DNA of 64,000 bases from CALNXN01 sp942490645 (GCA_942490645.1 CALNXN010000002.1:1-64000); one strand, 5' to 3'. Positions 36,220-45,015 are shown, numbered from the stretch's first letter. Notes: generated from the sequence alone by a model not told the origin. Numbers and translations: made by a program.

Positions 36220-37917
36220 TTATGCGCCCACAACCTGAACGCTGTTGTTTGGATCCAGTCGGACGATGCCTTGCCGGGCGATATGGCTCTCCACCACGTC
36301 CCAGATTTGCGGGCCTTCGGTGTCTTCGTTCACGCTGGCCCAGCCCGCGACCTGATAGGTCTTGGCCGGATCGATCCGTTCACCCGTTTTAAGCAATGTC
36401 ATTTCGGTGATACGGCTGCCCTGCGGCTTTGTGATATCAATGCGATACCCGAGCCCGCCCGTGCGCACCATGTCGCCGCCCTGCTGGTAATATGGGTCGG
36501 GATTGAACAGGTTATCGGCCACGTCCTCCATCACCACATGCAGGAATTCACCGGTCATTTCAGTGCGGTAGGCCGCGCCGTAAGTCATGGAGGTCACGTT
36601 CCAGATGTCTTCGCGGGTGATGTCCTGCCCCGGCAGGATCGACGGCCCCCAGCGCACGCCGGGGCTCAGGGCGATGTCGGCATCACGTTCCGAGATCAAC
36701 GCGTCGCAGATCAGATCGTCCCACGTGCCGTTGAAGTTGCCGCGCCGGTAAAGCAACGTGTCCGTGCGCCCGATGACTTCGCTTAGCTCTGCTTGATAGG
36801 GCGCGCGTTCGGCGTCAATGACCGCGGCAACCTCCGGGTCGGGTGCAATCACATCGGAAAAGATCGGGATCAACTTGTGACGGAACCCCATCATACGGCC
36901 GTTTTGCACATCCAGATCCACGCGGCTGACGAATTTCCCATTGGAGCCGGAGGCCACGATGATCGTTTCGCCCACCAGCGCAGGTTCGGGCAGCGCGTCA
37001 TGAGTGTGGCCCGACAGGATCACGTCGATGCCTGTCACGATGCTGGCCATCTTCTTGTCCACATCAAACCCGTTGTGGCTCAGCACGACAACCAGTTCCG
37101 CACCTTCGGCACGCACCTGATCGACCATCTCCTGCATGTGTTCGTCGCGGATACCAAAGGCGTATTCGGGGAACATCCAGCCGGGATTGGCGATCGGCAT
37201 ATAGGGAAACGCCTGCCCGATCACCGCAACTTTGACACCGCCGCGCTCAAAAAATTTATAAGGTGGAAACAACTCTGCCGGTTCATCCCACTCTGCGTCG
37301 AAAATGTTCTGCCCCAGCGCGGCAAAGGGCAAGCCTTCGACGATCTCGTTCACTCGGTCGGACCCCAGCGTGAATTCCCAATGGAAGGTCATCGCATCGG
37401 GTTTGAGCGCATTCATGACGTTGACCATGTCCTGGCCTTGCGTGTGATAGCAAGTGTAGCTGCCGTGCCATGTGTCGCCGCCATCCAGCAGCAGCGCGTC
37501 GGGTCGGTCCGCCCGAATCTGATTGATCACGGTCGCCACTCGGTCCAACCCGCCCACACGTCCATAGGCCTGCGCCAGCGCGGAGAAATCACCCGATGTC
37601 AGCGCGTAATGCGAAGGGCTGCCATCCTCAATCCCGTAAAGCTTGCGGAAATCCGCGCCTGTGACATGCGGCACGGCACCCTTGTTGTCACCCACCCCGA
37701 TATTGATCGAGGGTTCGCGGAAATACAGCGGTTTAAGCTGAGCGTGAATATCCGTCACATGGATCAGCGAGACATTTCCAAAGGTATCGAACTGCAGCAA
37801 CTGATCCTGCGTCAGCGCCTGCTGCGCGGCCAGTCGCCCCCAGTTTCCATAGGCCGAAGCCCCGAGAATGGCCGTGGCCGCCATGCTGGACTGAAGAAAA
37901 TCACGCCGAGAGATCAT
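36220..37917 (-). CDS. soxB: SoxB, dimanganese sulfate thiohydrolase
   Basis: SoxB hydrolyses the sulfone group from the SoxY-cysteine-S-thiosulfonate intermediate and releases sulfate. The 565-residue protein starts with a Tat signal, MISRRDFLQSSMAATAIL. The 5'-nucleotidase-like metal motifs are VTDIHAQLKP, DGGDTWHGSYTC, LSHNG and LSGHTHDALP. DGGDTWHGS is the SoxB signature. Length and motifs are normal. A possible SoxR operator lies just upstream at about 37940-37962, so this gene may have its own promoter within the operon. Confidence 0.95.
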   Translation of the reverse strand: MISRRDFLQSSMAATAILGASAYGNWGRLAAQQALTQDQLLQFDTFGNVSLIHVTDIHAQLKPLYFREPSINIGVGDNKGAVPHVTGADFRKLYGIEDGSPSHYALTSGDFSALAQAYGRVGGLDRVATVINQIRADRPDALLLDGGDTWHGSYTCYHTQGQDMVNVMNALKPDAMTFHWEFTLGSDRVNEIVEGLPFAALGQNIFDAEWDEPAELFPPYKFFERGGVKVAVIGQAFPYMPIANPGWMFPEYAFGIRDEHMQEMVDQVRAEGAELVVVLSHNGFDVDKKMASIVTGIDVILSGHTHDALPEPALVGETIIVASGSNGKFVSRVDLDVQNGRMMGFRHKLIPIFSDVIAPDPEVAAVIDAERAPYQAELSEVIGRTDTLLYRRGNFNGTWDDLICDALISERDADIALSPGVRWGPSILPGQDITREDIWNVTSMTYGAAYRTEMTGEFLHVVMEDVADNLFNPDPYYQQGGDMVRTGGLGYRIDITKPQGSRITEMTLLKTGERIDPAKTYQVAGWASVNEDTEGPQIWDVVESHIARQGIVRLDPNNSVQVVGA

Positions 37918-37939
37918 GTGTTGCTGCCTTGATGTTAAT

Positions 37940-37962
37940 ACATGCGCATTATTGAATGTTTA
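37940..37962. promoter_or_regulatory. Candidate SoxR operator before soxB
   Basis: TTATTGAATGTTTA at 37949-37962 matches 13 of 14 bases of the site between soxV and soxS. An ACAT at 37940 gives an imperfect palindrome ACAT…ATGT. The site lies in the 94-base gap between soxA and soxB, 32 bases upstream of the soxB start. Confidence 0.6.
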
Positions 37963-38011
37963 GTGGTCAAGAAAGCCCCGCGCGAATTTCTTCACCGGGG
38001 CTCCCTTGTGA

Positions 38012-38866
38012 TCAGTTACGGATAGAGGGCCCTTCGACCGACAATCCATTGCCGCGCGAGGCTACATAAAGCTCAAGTGCGACGAACTCCGGGCTGCCTT
38101 CGGAATAGGTTTCCGCCCGTGTATCGCGGATGCAGCCCTTGAACCGTGAGTGGGCGGAGTTCAGCTTCGTGTTCTTGAGCCGGTAAACCGGGAAGCCGTT
38201 GATCTGCCCCTGGCTCAGGTGATCGGCGCGGATCATCATGCCGTAGCTGTCCTCGTGACAGTTGGAACATGCCAACTCCAACTGACCCGTGCGAGTGTAG
38301 TAAAGCTCTTTGCCCTGCTCCCATGTCGATTGTGCAGGCCCATCGATAGCCACATTAACTGGCAAACCGCGCGATACGGATGACAGCAGCGCCGTCATGT
38401 TGACCATGTCTCCCCCGGAATACTTCCAAGGCTCCGCTCCCATGCGATTTTCACGGCAATCGTTGACCTGCATTTCCAGCGTGCGCACTTCGCCCGCGGC
38501 CTCGTTCCACTTTGGATAGACCGGACGCACACCCGCCATGTTTTCAGGACCTTCATGGCAACTCGCGCAGGACTTGCCCTCGGACCCGTCCGCCGTGTTC
38601 CAGACTTCTTCTGCCTGCTCCACAAATATCATGCCGGGATTGTCGAAATCATCCGACTGCATCGCACGGGTTTCCGTGCCGCGAAACAGCCAGCCCGACA
38701 TTACTTCGTCCAATGTGTCGGACAGATGCGCAGGCGCTGTGGTGCGCGTCACCATCTCGATATCTTCGTTCAAGATCAGCGTGTCATCGACCGGTTCTGC
38801 AGTGGCGGCCGTTGCCATAACCCCTGCCACCGCAATGGCCGTCATAGTTTTTATTGTGTTTTTCAT
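38012..38866 (-). CDS. soxA: SoxA, dihaem cytochrome c of thiosulfate-binding SoxAX
   Basis: SoxAX couples thiosulfate to the SoxY cysteine. The 284-residue protein starts at MKNTIKTMTAIAVAGVMA, a signal peptide, with a GGGAGGGAC site upstream. Two haem motifs are seen: CASCH (GSEGKSCASCHEGPENM) and CSNCH (LELACSNCHEDSYG). The active-site cysteine lies in FKGCIRDTRAETY, where a persulfide-type modified Cys ligates the haem. The protein is of the two-haem SoxA type and shows no truncation. The gene is 27 bases from soxZ. Confidence 0.94.
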   Translation of the reverse strand: MKNTIKTMTAIAVAGVMATAATAEPVDDTLILNEDIEMVTRTTAPAHLSDTLDEVMSGWLFRGTETRAMQSDDFDNPGMIFVEQAEEVWNTADGSEGKSCASCHEGPENMAGVRPVYPKWNEAAGEVRTLEMQVNDCRENRMGAEPWKYSGGDMVNMTALLSSVSRGLPVNVAIDGPAQSTWEQGKELYYTRTGQLELACSNCHEDSYGMMIRADHLSQGQINGFPVYRLKNTKLNSAHSRFKGCIRDTRAETYSEGSPEFVALELYVASRGNGLSVEGPSIRN

Positions 38867-38893
38867 TTGTGTCCCTCCCTGACGCAACGCCGA

Positions 38894-39223
38894 TTAACCG
38901 ATCGCAATGGATTTGGCTTCGTCGTAGACAGAGCCATCGTCATCGTACCAGGTGAACTTGAATTCACCCGCTTCGGGCACAGTTGCTTCAAATTCGAAAT
39001 AAGGGTTGGTCGAGATCGCAGGCTCCATCGTCACGTCAATGACCGACTGCCCGTTGAACTCGCATGTGAACCTGTTGATGATCGAACGCGGGATTGCGTT
39101 GCCATCATCATCTTTGCGTTGGCCGGATTCCATCTTGTGGCTGATCAGCGTCTTGATGGTGATTGCGTCACCTGCTGCTGCCGTTTTGGGGACCTTGACG
39201 CGGGGTTTTACACCTTTAGCCAT
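38894..39223 (-). CDS. soxZ: SoxZ, sulfur-compound chelating protein
   Basis: SoxZ is the partner of SoxY in the periplasmic carrier complex. The 109-residue protein begins MAKGVKPRVKVPKTAAAGD and has the expected beta-sandwich pattern with LISHKMESGQRKDDDGN and FKFTWYDDDGS. It has no signal peptide, as usual: it is exported together with SoxY through Tat. It lies 22 bases beyond soxY with a good GGAGAA-type site before the start. Confidence 0.95.
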   Translation of the reverse strand: MAKGVKPRVKVPKTAAAGDAITIKTLISHKMESGQRKDDDGNAIPRSIINRFTCEFNGQSVIDVTMEPAISTNPYFEFEATVPEAGEFKFTWYDDDGSVYDEAKSIAIG

Positions 39224-39245
39224 TTCGTTTTCTCCTCAGAATTCC

Positions 39246-39662
39246 TTAGCCGCCGCAGCCGCCGATTGTGACTTTGACCGTGCTGGATGCCTTGGCGAAC
39301 GATCCATCCGCCATTTTCGCATAGGCCACGACGTCTTGCGTGCCCGCCAGGCGGATGCGCGTCGATGCGGTTTGCGATGCGGCAAGCGGCCCGAACTTGA
39401 ACGTGGCTACGCCAGGCGTCGGATTGCCCAGCGCCAGAACCAGGATCTCCGTGGCGCCCGGAGCGGCCACCTCGATCGGCACTGTGTTTCCGTTTTCCGC
39501 GATCTCAGGCGCGGTCAGCGTCACGCCGCCGTCGGCCACGTCTGCGCCGCCGGTAAAGGCTGTGATCTGTTCCATGTCAGCGGCCGTGGCCTTGAGCGGC
39601 AAACCAAAGGCCACCATGGCCCCCGCTCCCATGAACAATGCGTTCCGTCGTGTCAGTTCCAT
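39246..39662 (-). CDS. soxY: SoxY, sulfur-carrier subunit
   Basis: SoxY carries the sulfur substrate on its C-terminal cysteine through the whole Sox cycle. The start MELTRRNALFMGAGAMVAF holds a Tat signal; a longer open frame continues upstream but lacks support. The protein of about 138 residues ends in GGCGG, the swinging arm that bears the reactive Cys. SoxZ lacks a signal and is likely co-exported with it. Together with soxX, A, B and C/D it gives a full periplasmic thiosulfate-oxidising system. Confidence 0.95.
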   Translation of the reverse strand: MELTRRNALFMGAGAMVAFGLPLKATAADMEQITAFTGGADVADGGVTLTAPEIAENGNTVPIEVAAPGATEILVLALGNPTPGVATFKFGPLAASQTASTRIRLAGTQDVVAYAKMADGSFAKASSTVKVTIGGCGG

Positions 39663-39726
39663 AAGTGTTGCTCCTGCGCTGTGTCCCTTGGGGACGGCAT
39701 TTTCTGTCGTGTGGCGGGTTTGGCCA

Positions 39727-40200
39727 CTACTCCTTGAGCGTGGCCAGATACGCCACGACATCTTCGATCTGCTGGGCCGTCAAAAGCGGGCCGAATGTGT
39801 CGTCCGCCGCTTTGCCGGTGTAGGCATTGCCCGGACGGACGAAGCCTTCGGTCTTGTAAAAGGACGGCATCATCGAATCCTCGAACATGATCTTGGCGTT
39901 CGCGACGATCCCTCGCAACTCGGCCTCACTCCACCGATCGCCCGCGCCATCCAGCATCGGTCCGATCTCTCCGTGGAACGGCACATCGGCCAGATCCGTC
40001 ACTTCATGACAGGCCACACAATTGCCAAGGCCCTTGTTGCCTACGATCTCGCGTCCCTGCGCCGGATCACCCGGCACTCCCGTCAAGGATTGGCTGATAC
40101 TGCCGTCCTCGAACTTAACCTCGGTCGGGGCAACTTCACCCGCCAAGCCCGATGTCGCCGTCATCGCGATCACCGCTGTCGCCAAAATTGAGCGTTTCAT
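39727..40200 (-). CDS. soxX: SoxX, monohaem cytochrome c
   Basis: SoxX is the small subunit of SoxAX and passes electrons to a cytochrome c. The start MKRSILATAVIAMTATSG is a signal peptide, in preference to a longer frame that starts in the operator. The haem motif CVACH lies in GNCVACHEVTD, and the likely axial Met is in MMPSFYKTEG. The protein is 157 residues. An AT-rich region with a candidate SoxR site lies directly upstream, so this is probably the first gene of the soxXYZABCDEF transcript. Confidence 0.94.
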   Translation of the reverse strand: MKRSILATAVIAMTATSGLAGEVAPTEVKFEDGSISQSLTGVPGDPAQGREIVGNKGLGNCVACHEVTDLADVPFHGEIGPMLDGAGDRWSEAELRGIVANAKIMFEDSMMPSFYKTEGFVRPGNAYTGKAADDTFGPLLTAQQIEDVVAYLATLKE

Positions 40201-40212
40201 GCATCCTCCCGT

Positions 40213-40230
40213 AACACATTCAATATTTTG
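40213..40230. promoter_or_regulatory. Candidate SoxR operator and promoter upstream of soxX
   Basis: ACATTCAATAT at 40216-40226 reads on the minus strand as ATATTGAATGT. It shares the core TATTG(A/T)ATGT with sites before soxB and soxV/soxS. A second inverted repeat, AAATTC…GAATTT, follows at about 40267-40286, in the same 108-base gap between soxW and soxX. SoxR of Pseudaminobacter is known to bind the soxW-soxX intergenic region, and this location fits. Confidence 0.65.
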
Positions 40231-40308
40231 TATACCATAGAACACGGCCTCGTGATTGAGCAATATCAAATTCTACTTTTTGAATTTAACTGGCTCAGCC
40301 GCTCGAAA

Positions 40309-40887
40309 TCAGTCCGTTGACCCGTCTTGCCGCTCTTGGATTCGTCGGGCGTGGTAACGCTGAAAATCTTCACCGTTATCAAGCTCGTAGCGCTTTTCAT
40401 TGACCCATGTGAACATGTCCAAAGTGGTGCCTGCGCCAAAGGCACCGGGCATCAGTGCGACGGAGGCGCCTTGGGCTGTCTGACCCTCTTCTACGCGTTC
40501 CGGCAGAAACAGAATCGACGGCGTAAACAGTAGGCCCCATTTGCGAGCGGCGTCCTTTTCGCTCAGCACCTCGCCGTCGAAATCAGTTACGTCCAGATCG
40601 CCGTGCAGATTCAGCTGTACGACAAAAAAGTTGTCGCGGATGTATGAGGCCACGTCCTCACGCGGGAAAACCTCCTTGTGCATCTTGGTGCAATAGATGC
40701 AGCCGCGCTGCTCGATCATGAGCACCAGACGCTTGCCTTCTGCGTTGGCTTCTTCCAGGTCTTCGTTCAAATCCTTGAACGTATCGCGCATCCAATCGGT
40801 CTTGTGCAGCCCATCATCGCCCAGCTCCGCCGCCGCCAGCGGCACCGCGATCAGCGCGGCTGCAAGTGTCATCCAAAACGCTTTCAT
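40309..40887 (-). CDS. soxW: SoxW, periplasmic thioredoxin
   Basis: This 192-residue protein has a signal peptide (MKAFWMTLAAALIAVPLAAAE) and a thioredoxin fold with the redox motif CIYC in MIEQRGCIYCTKMHKEVFP. It takes electrons from the membrane protein SoxV and probably keeps SoxY or the haem proteins reduced. The gene is 19 bases beyond soxV and shares its promoter region. Confidence 0.92.
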   Translation of the reverse strand: MKAFWMTLAAALIAVPLAAAELGDDGLHKTDWMRDTFKDLNEDLEEANAEGKRLVLMIEQRGCIYCTKMHKEVFPREDVASYIRDNFFVVQLNLHGDLDVTDFDGEVLSEKDAARKWGLLFTPSILFLPERVEEGQTAQGASVALMPGAFGAGTTLDMFTWVNEKRYELDNGEDFQRYHARRIQERQDGSTD

Positions 40888-40906
40888 GTCTTTCTCCTCC
40901 TCGGTG

Positions 40907-41644
40907 TCAAATGCTTTGGAAGGCAGGGAATGCCTCCAGCATCCATTGCGCGATGTAGTTGACGCTGTCCGTCGCGATCAGCGCCGCAAACACGATCATC
41001 AGAACGCCCATCGCTTTTTCCACCTTGGGCAGGTGGCGACGGAAGCGGGCCACGAATTTCAAGAACGGGCCAATGAACAAAGACGCCACGACAAAGGGCG
41101 CCGTCATCGCTACGCCAAAGACCAAAAGCAGCATCAATCCCCGCAGGGCCGTCGCCTCGGTGCTGGCCGTGAACACCACCGCCGTAAGCACCCCACCCAC
41201 GCAGGGCGTCCATCCGGCAGCGAATGCAAAGCCCACCAGATATGCGCCCAAAACGGACATGTTGCGCGTGTCGCCCGCGTCCATCTGGAACACTCTGTTC
41301 AAAAACCCGATCCGGATCACCCCCAAGAAATGCAACCCCATGATCAAGACTACGATCGCGGCAAACAATCGGAATTCAGTCTGCATGGACCGGAACGTTT
41401 GGCTCAGCCCATAGGCCGCCGCCCCCAGCAGTACGAAAACCGTGATGATCCCCAGCGAAAACATCACTGACGCCAGAAATGCCCGTTTGCGCACACCCGG
41501 CGCCAATGCGCCGTCTGCGCTGATCTCCGACATCGACGCACCAGCCATGTAACTGAGGTAAAACGGCACAATCGGCAAAACGCAGGGCGAGAAAAACACG
41601 ATCAGCCCCCCGGCCAGTGCGCCCAATATCGTGACATCCAGCAT
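40907..41644 (-). CDS. soxV: SoxV, CcdA-like membrane electron carrier
   Basis: This CcdA/DsbD-type protein of about 245 residues has six hydrophobic segments and the two conserved cysteines expected for electron transfer across the inner membrane: one in GLIVFFSPCVLPIVPF and one in FAAGWTPCVGGVL. I take the start at MLDVTILGALAGG, because the longer frame has no support. It moves electrons from cytoplasmic thioredoxin to SoxW and SoxS. It diverges from soxS with 79 bases between the starts. Confidence 0.92.
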   Translation of the reverse strand: MLDVTILGALAGGLIVFFSPCVLPIVPFYLSYMAGASMSEISADGALAPGVRKRAFLASVMFSLGIITVFVLLGAAAYGLSQTFRSMQTEFRLFAAIVVLIMGLHFLGVIRIGFLNRVFQMDAGDTRNMSVLGAYLVGFAFAAGWTPCVGGVLTAVVFTASTEATALRGLMLLLVFGVAMTAPFVVASLFIGPFLKFVARFRRHLPKVEKAMGVLMIVFAALIATDSVNYIAQWMLEAFPAFQSI

Positions 41645-41673
41645 AAGACCTTGCCCCAATGATACCGTAGACT

Positions 41674-41698
41674 ACATATTCAAGTTATTGTATGTTTA
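41674..41698. promoter_or_regulatory. Divergent soxV/soxS operator with imperfect palindrome
   Basis: ACATA (41674-41678) and TATGT (41691-41695) form palindrome ends around TTCAAGTTATTG. The part TTATTGTATGTTTA (41685-41698) matches the soxB-upstream site in 13 of 14 bases. It lies midway between the divergent soxV and soxS starts, where an ArsR-family SoxR repressor would control both directions. Confidence 0.7.
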
Positions 41699-41723
41699 TG
41701 ATCAAACGTCAAACGGAAGAATT

Positions 41724-42095
41724 ATGGGCACCTTGTCTCGCAGCCTCTCGACCGCCGCATGCGCGCTTTTCGCCGCAGGTGCTGCGCTGGCGGCCGATCT
41801 GGTGATGGTCGAGCAGGCCGGATGCCATTGGTGCGCACAATGGAATGCAGAAATTGGCCACGTCTATCCCAAGACCGAAGAAGGCCAACGCGCGCCTTTG
41901 CGCCGTGTCGATCTGCGTGATTTGCCGGAGGATATCACCTTTGCCAGCCGGCCCGTTTTTACCCCGACCTTCGTTTTGGTACACGACGGGCAGGAATTGG
42001 GCCGCATGGAGGGCTATGCGGGCGATGAATTCTTTTGGTTCTTGCTGGGCCAGCTTCTCGACGCCAATCCCGAAGCAACAACGAACAAGAATTGA
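41724..42095 (+). CDS. soxS: SoxS, periplasmic thioredoxin-like protein
   Basis: This protein of about 123 residues starts at MGTLSRSLSTAACALFAAG, a signal peptide. The upstream open frame crosses the operator, so this start is preferred. It has a CHWC redox motif in VEQAGCHWCAQWNAEIGH and cis-Pro context RPVFTPTFVLV, both thioredoxin-fold features. SoxS keeps SoxY active by reducing it and is needed for full sox activity in Paracoccus. The gene ends 9 bases before soxR. Confidence 0.92.
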   Translation: MGTLSRSLSTAACALFAAGAALAADLVMVEQAGCHWCAQWNAEIGHVYPKTEEGQRAPLRRVDLRDLPEDITFASRPVFTPTFVLVHDGQELGRMEGYAGDEFFWFLLGQLLDANPEATTNKN

Positions 42096-42104
42096 GCATG
42101 TAAC

Positions 42105-42545
42105 GTGGGAACTTTGTCGCAGTCACGCAATCCTTTCGCCGCAGCGATTGCGAAGGCCATGCGCAGTGCGTTAGAGGAGGAAAACTCTGCGCTGGACGAC
42201 CGAAACGCCATGAATCTTCCTGTCATCACCAAAGACATGTCCGACGAAGAAATTGAGCGGATGATGGACAATGCCTGCACGGCATCCAATTTTCTCAAAG
42301 CGATCAGCCACGAAGGCCGCTTGATGATCCTGTGCCATCTGGCAACCGGCGAAAAATCTGTCACCGAACTTGAAGAATTGCTCTCGGCGCGGCAGGCTGC
42401 TGTCTCGCAACAGCTGTCACGTTTACGCTCCGAAGGGCTTGTGGCACCACGGCGTGACGGAAAGGCAATCTATTACAGTTTGACAGATCGCCGCGCCATT
42501 CAGATACTCGACGTGGTTTATGATCTCTTTTGCAAAGACATCTGA
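42105..42545 (+). CDS. soxR: SoxR, ArsR-family repressor of the sox genes
   Basis: SoxR is a winged-helix repressor that senses sulfur compounds. The HTH is clear: HEGRLMILCHLATGEKSV followed by ELEELLSARQAAVSQQLSRL and RRDGKAIYYSL. The Cys in LMILCHLA and a second Cys near the C-terminus (LFCKDI) are likely sensor residues. The GTG at 42105 is in frame, but a shorter form from the ATG at 42210 (112 residues) fits the family's usual length better, and neither start has a good ribosome-binding site. The candidate operators at 37940, 40213 and 41674 would be its targets. Confidence 0.88.
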   Translation: MGTLSQSRNPFAAAIAKAMRSALEEENSALDDRNAMNLPVITKDMSDEEIERMMDNACTASNFLKAISHEGRLMILCHLATGEKSVTELEELLSARQAAVSQQLSRLRSEGLVAPRRDGKAIYYSLTDRRAIQILDVVYDLFCKDI

Positions 42546-42599
42546 ACCCGGCTGACGCGTGCATGCGCGATCAAACAGGTGACAGATGAGGGGGACGAT

Positions 42600-43652
42600 A
42601 TGTTGAATGGCATGTCCGACGCGACGCTTTTGGCGCTCTTTGGATGCGCGGGCGGCATCGCGCTGGGGTTGGCGGCACGGCTGGGACGTTTTTGCACCCT
42701 CGGCGCCATAGAAGATGCGCTCTACCAAGGTAGCGACATTCGCCTGCGTATGTGGGGGCTTGCCATCGGGGTGGCTGGGTTTGCCACCTTCATTTTGGTC
42801 GCTCTGGGCGCCCTTGACCCTGCGCAATCGGTCTATCACCTCGCCCCTTTCTCGCCCATTGCCAGCATCCTTGGCGGGCTTTTGTTCGGCTATGGCATGT
42901 CACTCGCCGGGAACTGCGGTTTCGGCGCTTTGGCGCGATTTGGCGGCGGCGATCTGCGGTCCTTCGTGATCGTGCTTGTGATGGGAATTTCTGCCTATGT
43001 TGCCCTCTCTGGGCCTTTGGCTGAAACCCGCATTGGCTTTATCGAAGCCACACAAATACAAACGCAAACAGCCAGTTATGCCGAAATTGCCGCGTTGGGA
43101 ACCGGGCTGTCCGTTCCCGCGGCGGGCCTTTTGATGAGCTTTTTGATCATCGCCATTGCGCTCTGCTCACGCGATATGCTCGCCACCCCACGCGCGATGA
43201 TCTGGGGCACCGTTGTCGGACTGGCCGTTGCCAGCGGCTGGGCTGGCACATCATGGGTCGCCAATCACGGGTTCAGCGCCCTACCGGTTCTCAGCCACAC
43301 CTACACAGCGCCACTGGGCGAGACGCTGTTGTTTCTCATGACGTCCAGCGGCGGGGGGCTCAGCTTTGGCGTCGGCTCCGTCTTTGGCGTGCTGATCGGC
43401 GCGTTTTGCGGCAGTCTGATCAAGGGGCATTTTCGCTGGGAAGCCTGCGAAGATCCGCGCGAACTCAAGCGTCAATTCCTCGGCGCGGTTTGTATGGGTT
43501 TCGGCGCAGTTTTGGCCTTGGGCTGTACAATCGGACAGGGCATTTCGGCGTTTTCCGTGCTGAGCCTGAGCGCACCTTTGACCTTTGCCGCCATTTTTGC
43601 AGGCGCGGCTTTGGGCTTGCGCCAACTCATTACAGGCTTCGCATCGACCTGA
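42600..43652 (+). CDS. soxT: SoxT-like YeeE/YedE-family transporter, second copy
   Basis: This 350-residue membrane protein starts at ATG 42600, behind GAGGGGG; an upstream in-frame GTG at 42579 is less likely. It has about ten hydrophobic segments, with family cysteines in LGRFCTLGAIEDALY, MSLAGNCGFGALARFGGG and ALGCTIGQGISAFS. It is a paralogue of the gene at 29009 but diverged. Its place 54 bases after soxR suggests joint control and a sulfur-compound transport role for the Sox system. Confidence 0.83.
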   Translation: MLNGMSDATLLALFGCAGGIALGLAARLGRFCTLGAIEDALYQGSDIRLRMWGLAIGVAGFATFILVALGALDPAQSVYHLAPFSPIASILGGLLFGYGMSLAGNCGFGALARFGGGDLRSFVIVLVMGISAYVALSGPLAETRIGFIEATQIQTQTASYAEIAALGTGLSVPAAGLLMSFLIIAIALCSRDMLATPRAMIWGTVVGLAVASGWAGTSWVANHGFSALPVLSHTYTAPLGETLLFLMTSSGGGLSFGVGSVFGVLIGAFCGSLIKGHFRWEACEDPRELKRQFLGAVCMGFGAVLALGCTIGQGISAFSVLSLSAPLTFAAIFAGAALGLRQLITGFAST

Positions 43653-43731
43653 GCGCTGCAGCACATTGTGACAGTCCTATTTACTAGGCCGGTGATCTAC
43701 GAAAATTCGACTTCGGCCACAAATGCTTGGC

Positions 43732-43761
43732 TTGACACTCACACGGTCCGGTTCATATCGT
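43732..43761 (+). promoter_or_regulatory. Candidate promoter for the TAXI-TRAP genes
   Basis: TTGACA (43732-43737) is followed after 18 bases by TATCGT (43756-43761), a fair -10 match. It lies about 100 bases upstream of the TAXI-binding protein start, which itself has an AGGA-type site. Confidence 0.5.
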
Positions 43762-43859
43762 AACCGCAGAGCGAAACGTAATTCCGCAAGATGAACGGAC
43801 GCCGCTTGTTACCTCCCCCACACCGAAACCGTGGGGCACATAAATCTGGGAGGATTACC

Positions 43860-44996
43860 ATGAAGACATTATTCGCTGCTTTTGCAGCCCTCGGCTTGTC
43901 GGCCGGTCTGGCCACCGCGCAAGATATCGACTTGCCGAAACAGCTCAGCTGGACCGCCTATGGCACCGGCTCTGCTGGCTACAACCAATCCGTGGCCATT
44001 GGTGCCGCACTGCAAGACGCCACGGGCGTGAACCTGCGCGTGCTGCCGGGCAAAAATGACATTTCACGCACCGAACCCCTGCGTCAGGGCCGTGTGCAAT
44101 TCTCTGCAACCGGCGTGGGCGGCAGCTTCATGGCCCAAGAGGGTGTGTTTGATTTCGGCGCCGAAAACTGGGGCCCGCAACCCATTCGCGTGCTGATGGC
44201 CAACAACGGCGGCGCGATCAATCTGGCCGTTGGCGTGGCCGGTGATCTGGGCATCGAAACCTATGCCGATCTCAAGGGCAAACGCGTGGCATACATTGTG
44301 GGCGCCCCCGCACTCAACGTGAACACAGAAGCGTATCTGGCATACGGTGGCTTGACTTGGGACGATGTGGAGCGTGTGGATTTCGGTGGATTTGGTGCCA
44401 GCTGGACGGGCCTGATCGAAGGACAGGTCGATGCCGCATTCGCCTCCACCAACTCCGGCAAGGCCTATGAAGCCGAGGCTGGTCCACGCGGTTTGTTCTG
44501 GCCACCGATTGATCCGGGCAACAAGGCCGGTCTGGAAGCCATGACATCAATCGCGCCTTTCTTTCAGGTCAACAAGGCAGTGGTAGGCGCGACGATTGAC
44601 GGCACAGACGGCTATCAGGGCGCGGGATATGCCTATCCGGTTCTCACCGCGATGGACAGCACCGACGCTGATCTGGCCTACAACATGACCAAAGCGATGG
44701 TAGAGCTTTTCCCGCAATATGACGGCAATGCGCCGGGCATCGGCGGTTGGGCCATCGACAAGCAAAACATGCAGTGGGTTGTACCCTACCACGAAGGGGC
44801 TATTCGCTATTACAAAGAGGTCGGTTTGTGGACAGATGCGGATCAGGCACACAACGACGACCTGATTGCGCGTCAGAATGCCCTCGCAGCTGCATGGGAG
44901 GCGCTTGCCGCTGAAGCGCCTGACAATTGGGAAGAAGCATGGGGCGAAGCGCGCCGCAAGGCGCTGGCGGACGGCGGTTTCAACATCGTCTTTTGA
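43860..44996 (+). CDS. TAXI-family TRAP transporter substrate-binding protein
   Basis: This protein of about 378 residues has a signal peptide (MKTLFAAFAALGLSAGLATA) and the TAXI-type binding fold: LSWTAYGTGSAGYNQSVAIGAAL, GVGGSFMAQEGVF, DLKGKRVAYIVGAPALN and EGQVDAAFASTNSGKA. The start is chosen behind GGGAGGAT. TAXI-TRAP importers take up small organic acids such as glutamate-like or C4 acids, but the substrate here is unknown. It is followed by a terminator-like hairpin and then the fused membrane subunit, as expected for a TRAP operon. Confidence 0.9.
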   Translation: MKTLFAAFAALGLSAGLATAQDIDLPKQLSWTAYGTGSAGYNQSVAIGAALQDATGVNLRVLPGKNDISRTEPLRQGRVQFSATGVGGSFMAQEGVFDFGAENWGPQPIRVLMANNGGAINLAVGVAGDLGIETYADLKGKRVAYIVGAPALNVNTEAYLAYGGLTWDDVERVDFGGFGASWTGLIEGQVDAAFASTNSGKAYEAEAGPRGLFWPPIDPGNKAGLEAMTSIAPFFQVNKAVVGATIDGTDGYQGAGYAYPVLTAMDSTDADLAYNMTKAMVELFPQYDGNAPGIGGWAIDKQNMQWVVPYHEGAIRYYKEVGLWTDADQAHNDDLIARQNALAAAWEALAAEAPDNWEEAWGEARRKALADGGFNIVF

Positions 44997-45015
44997 TCGC
45001 ACGCATGACACTTTC

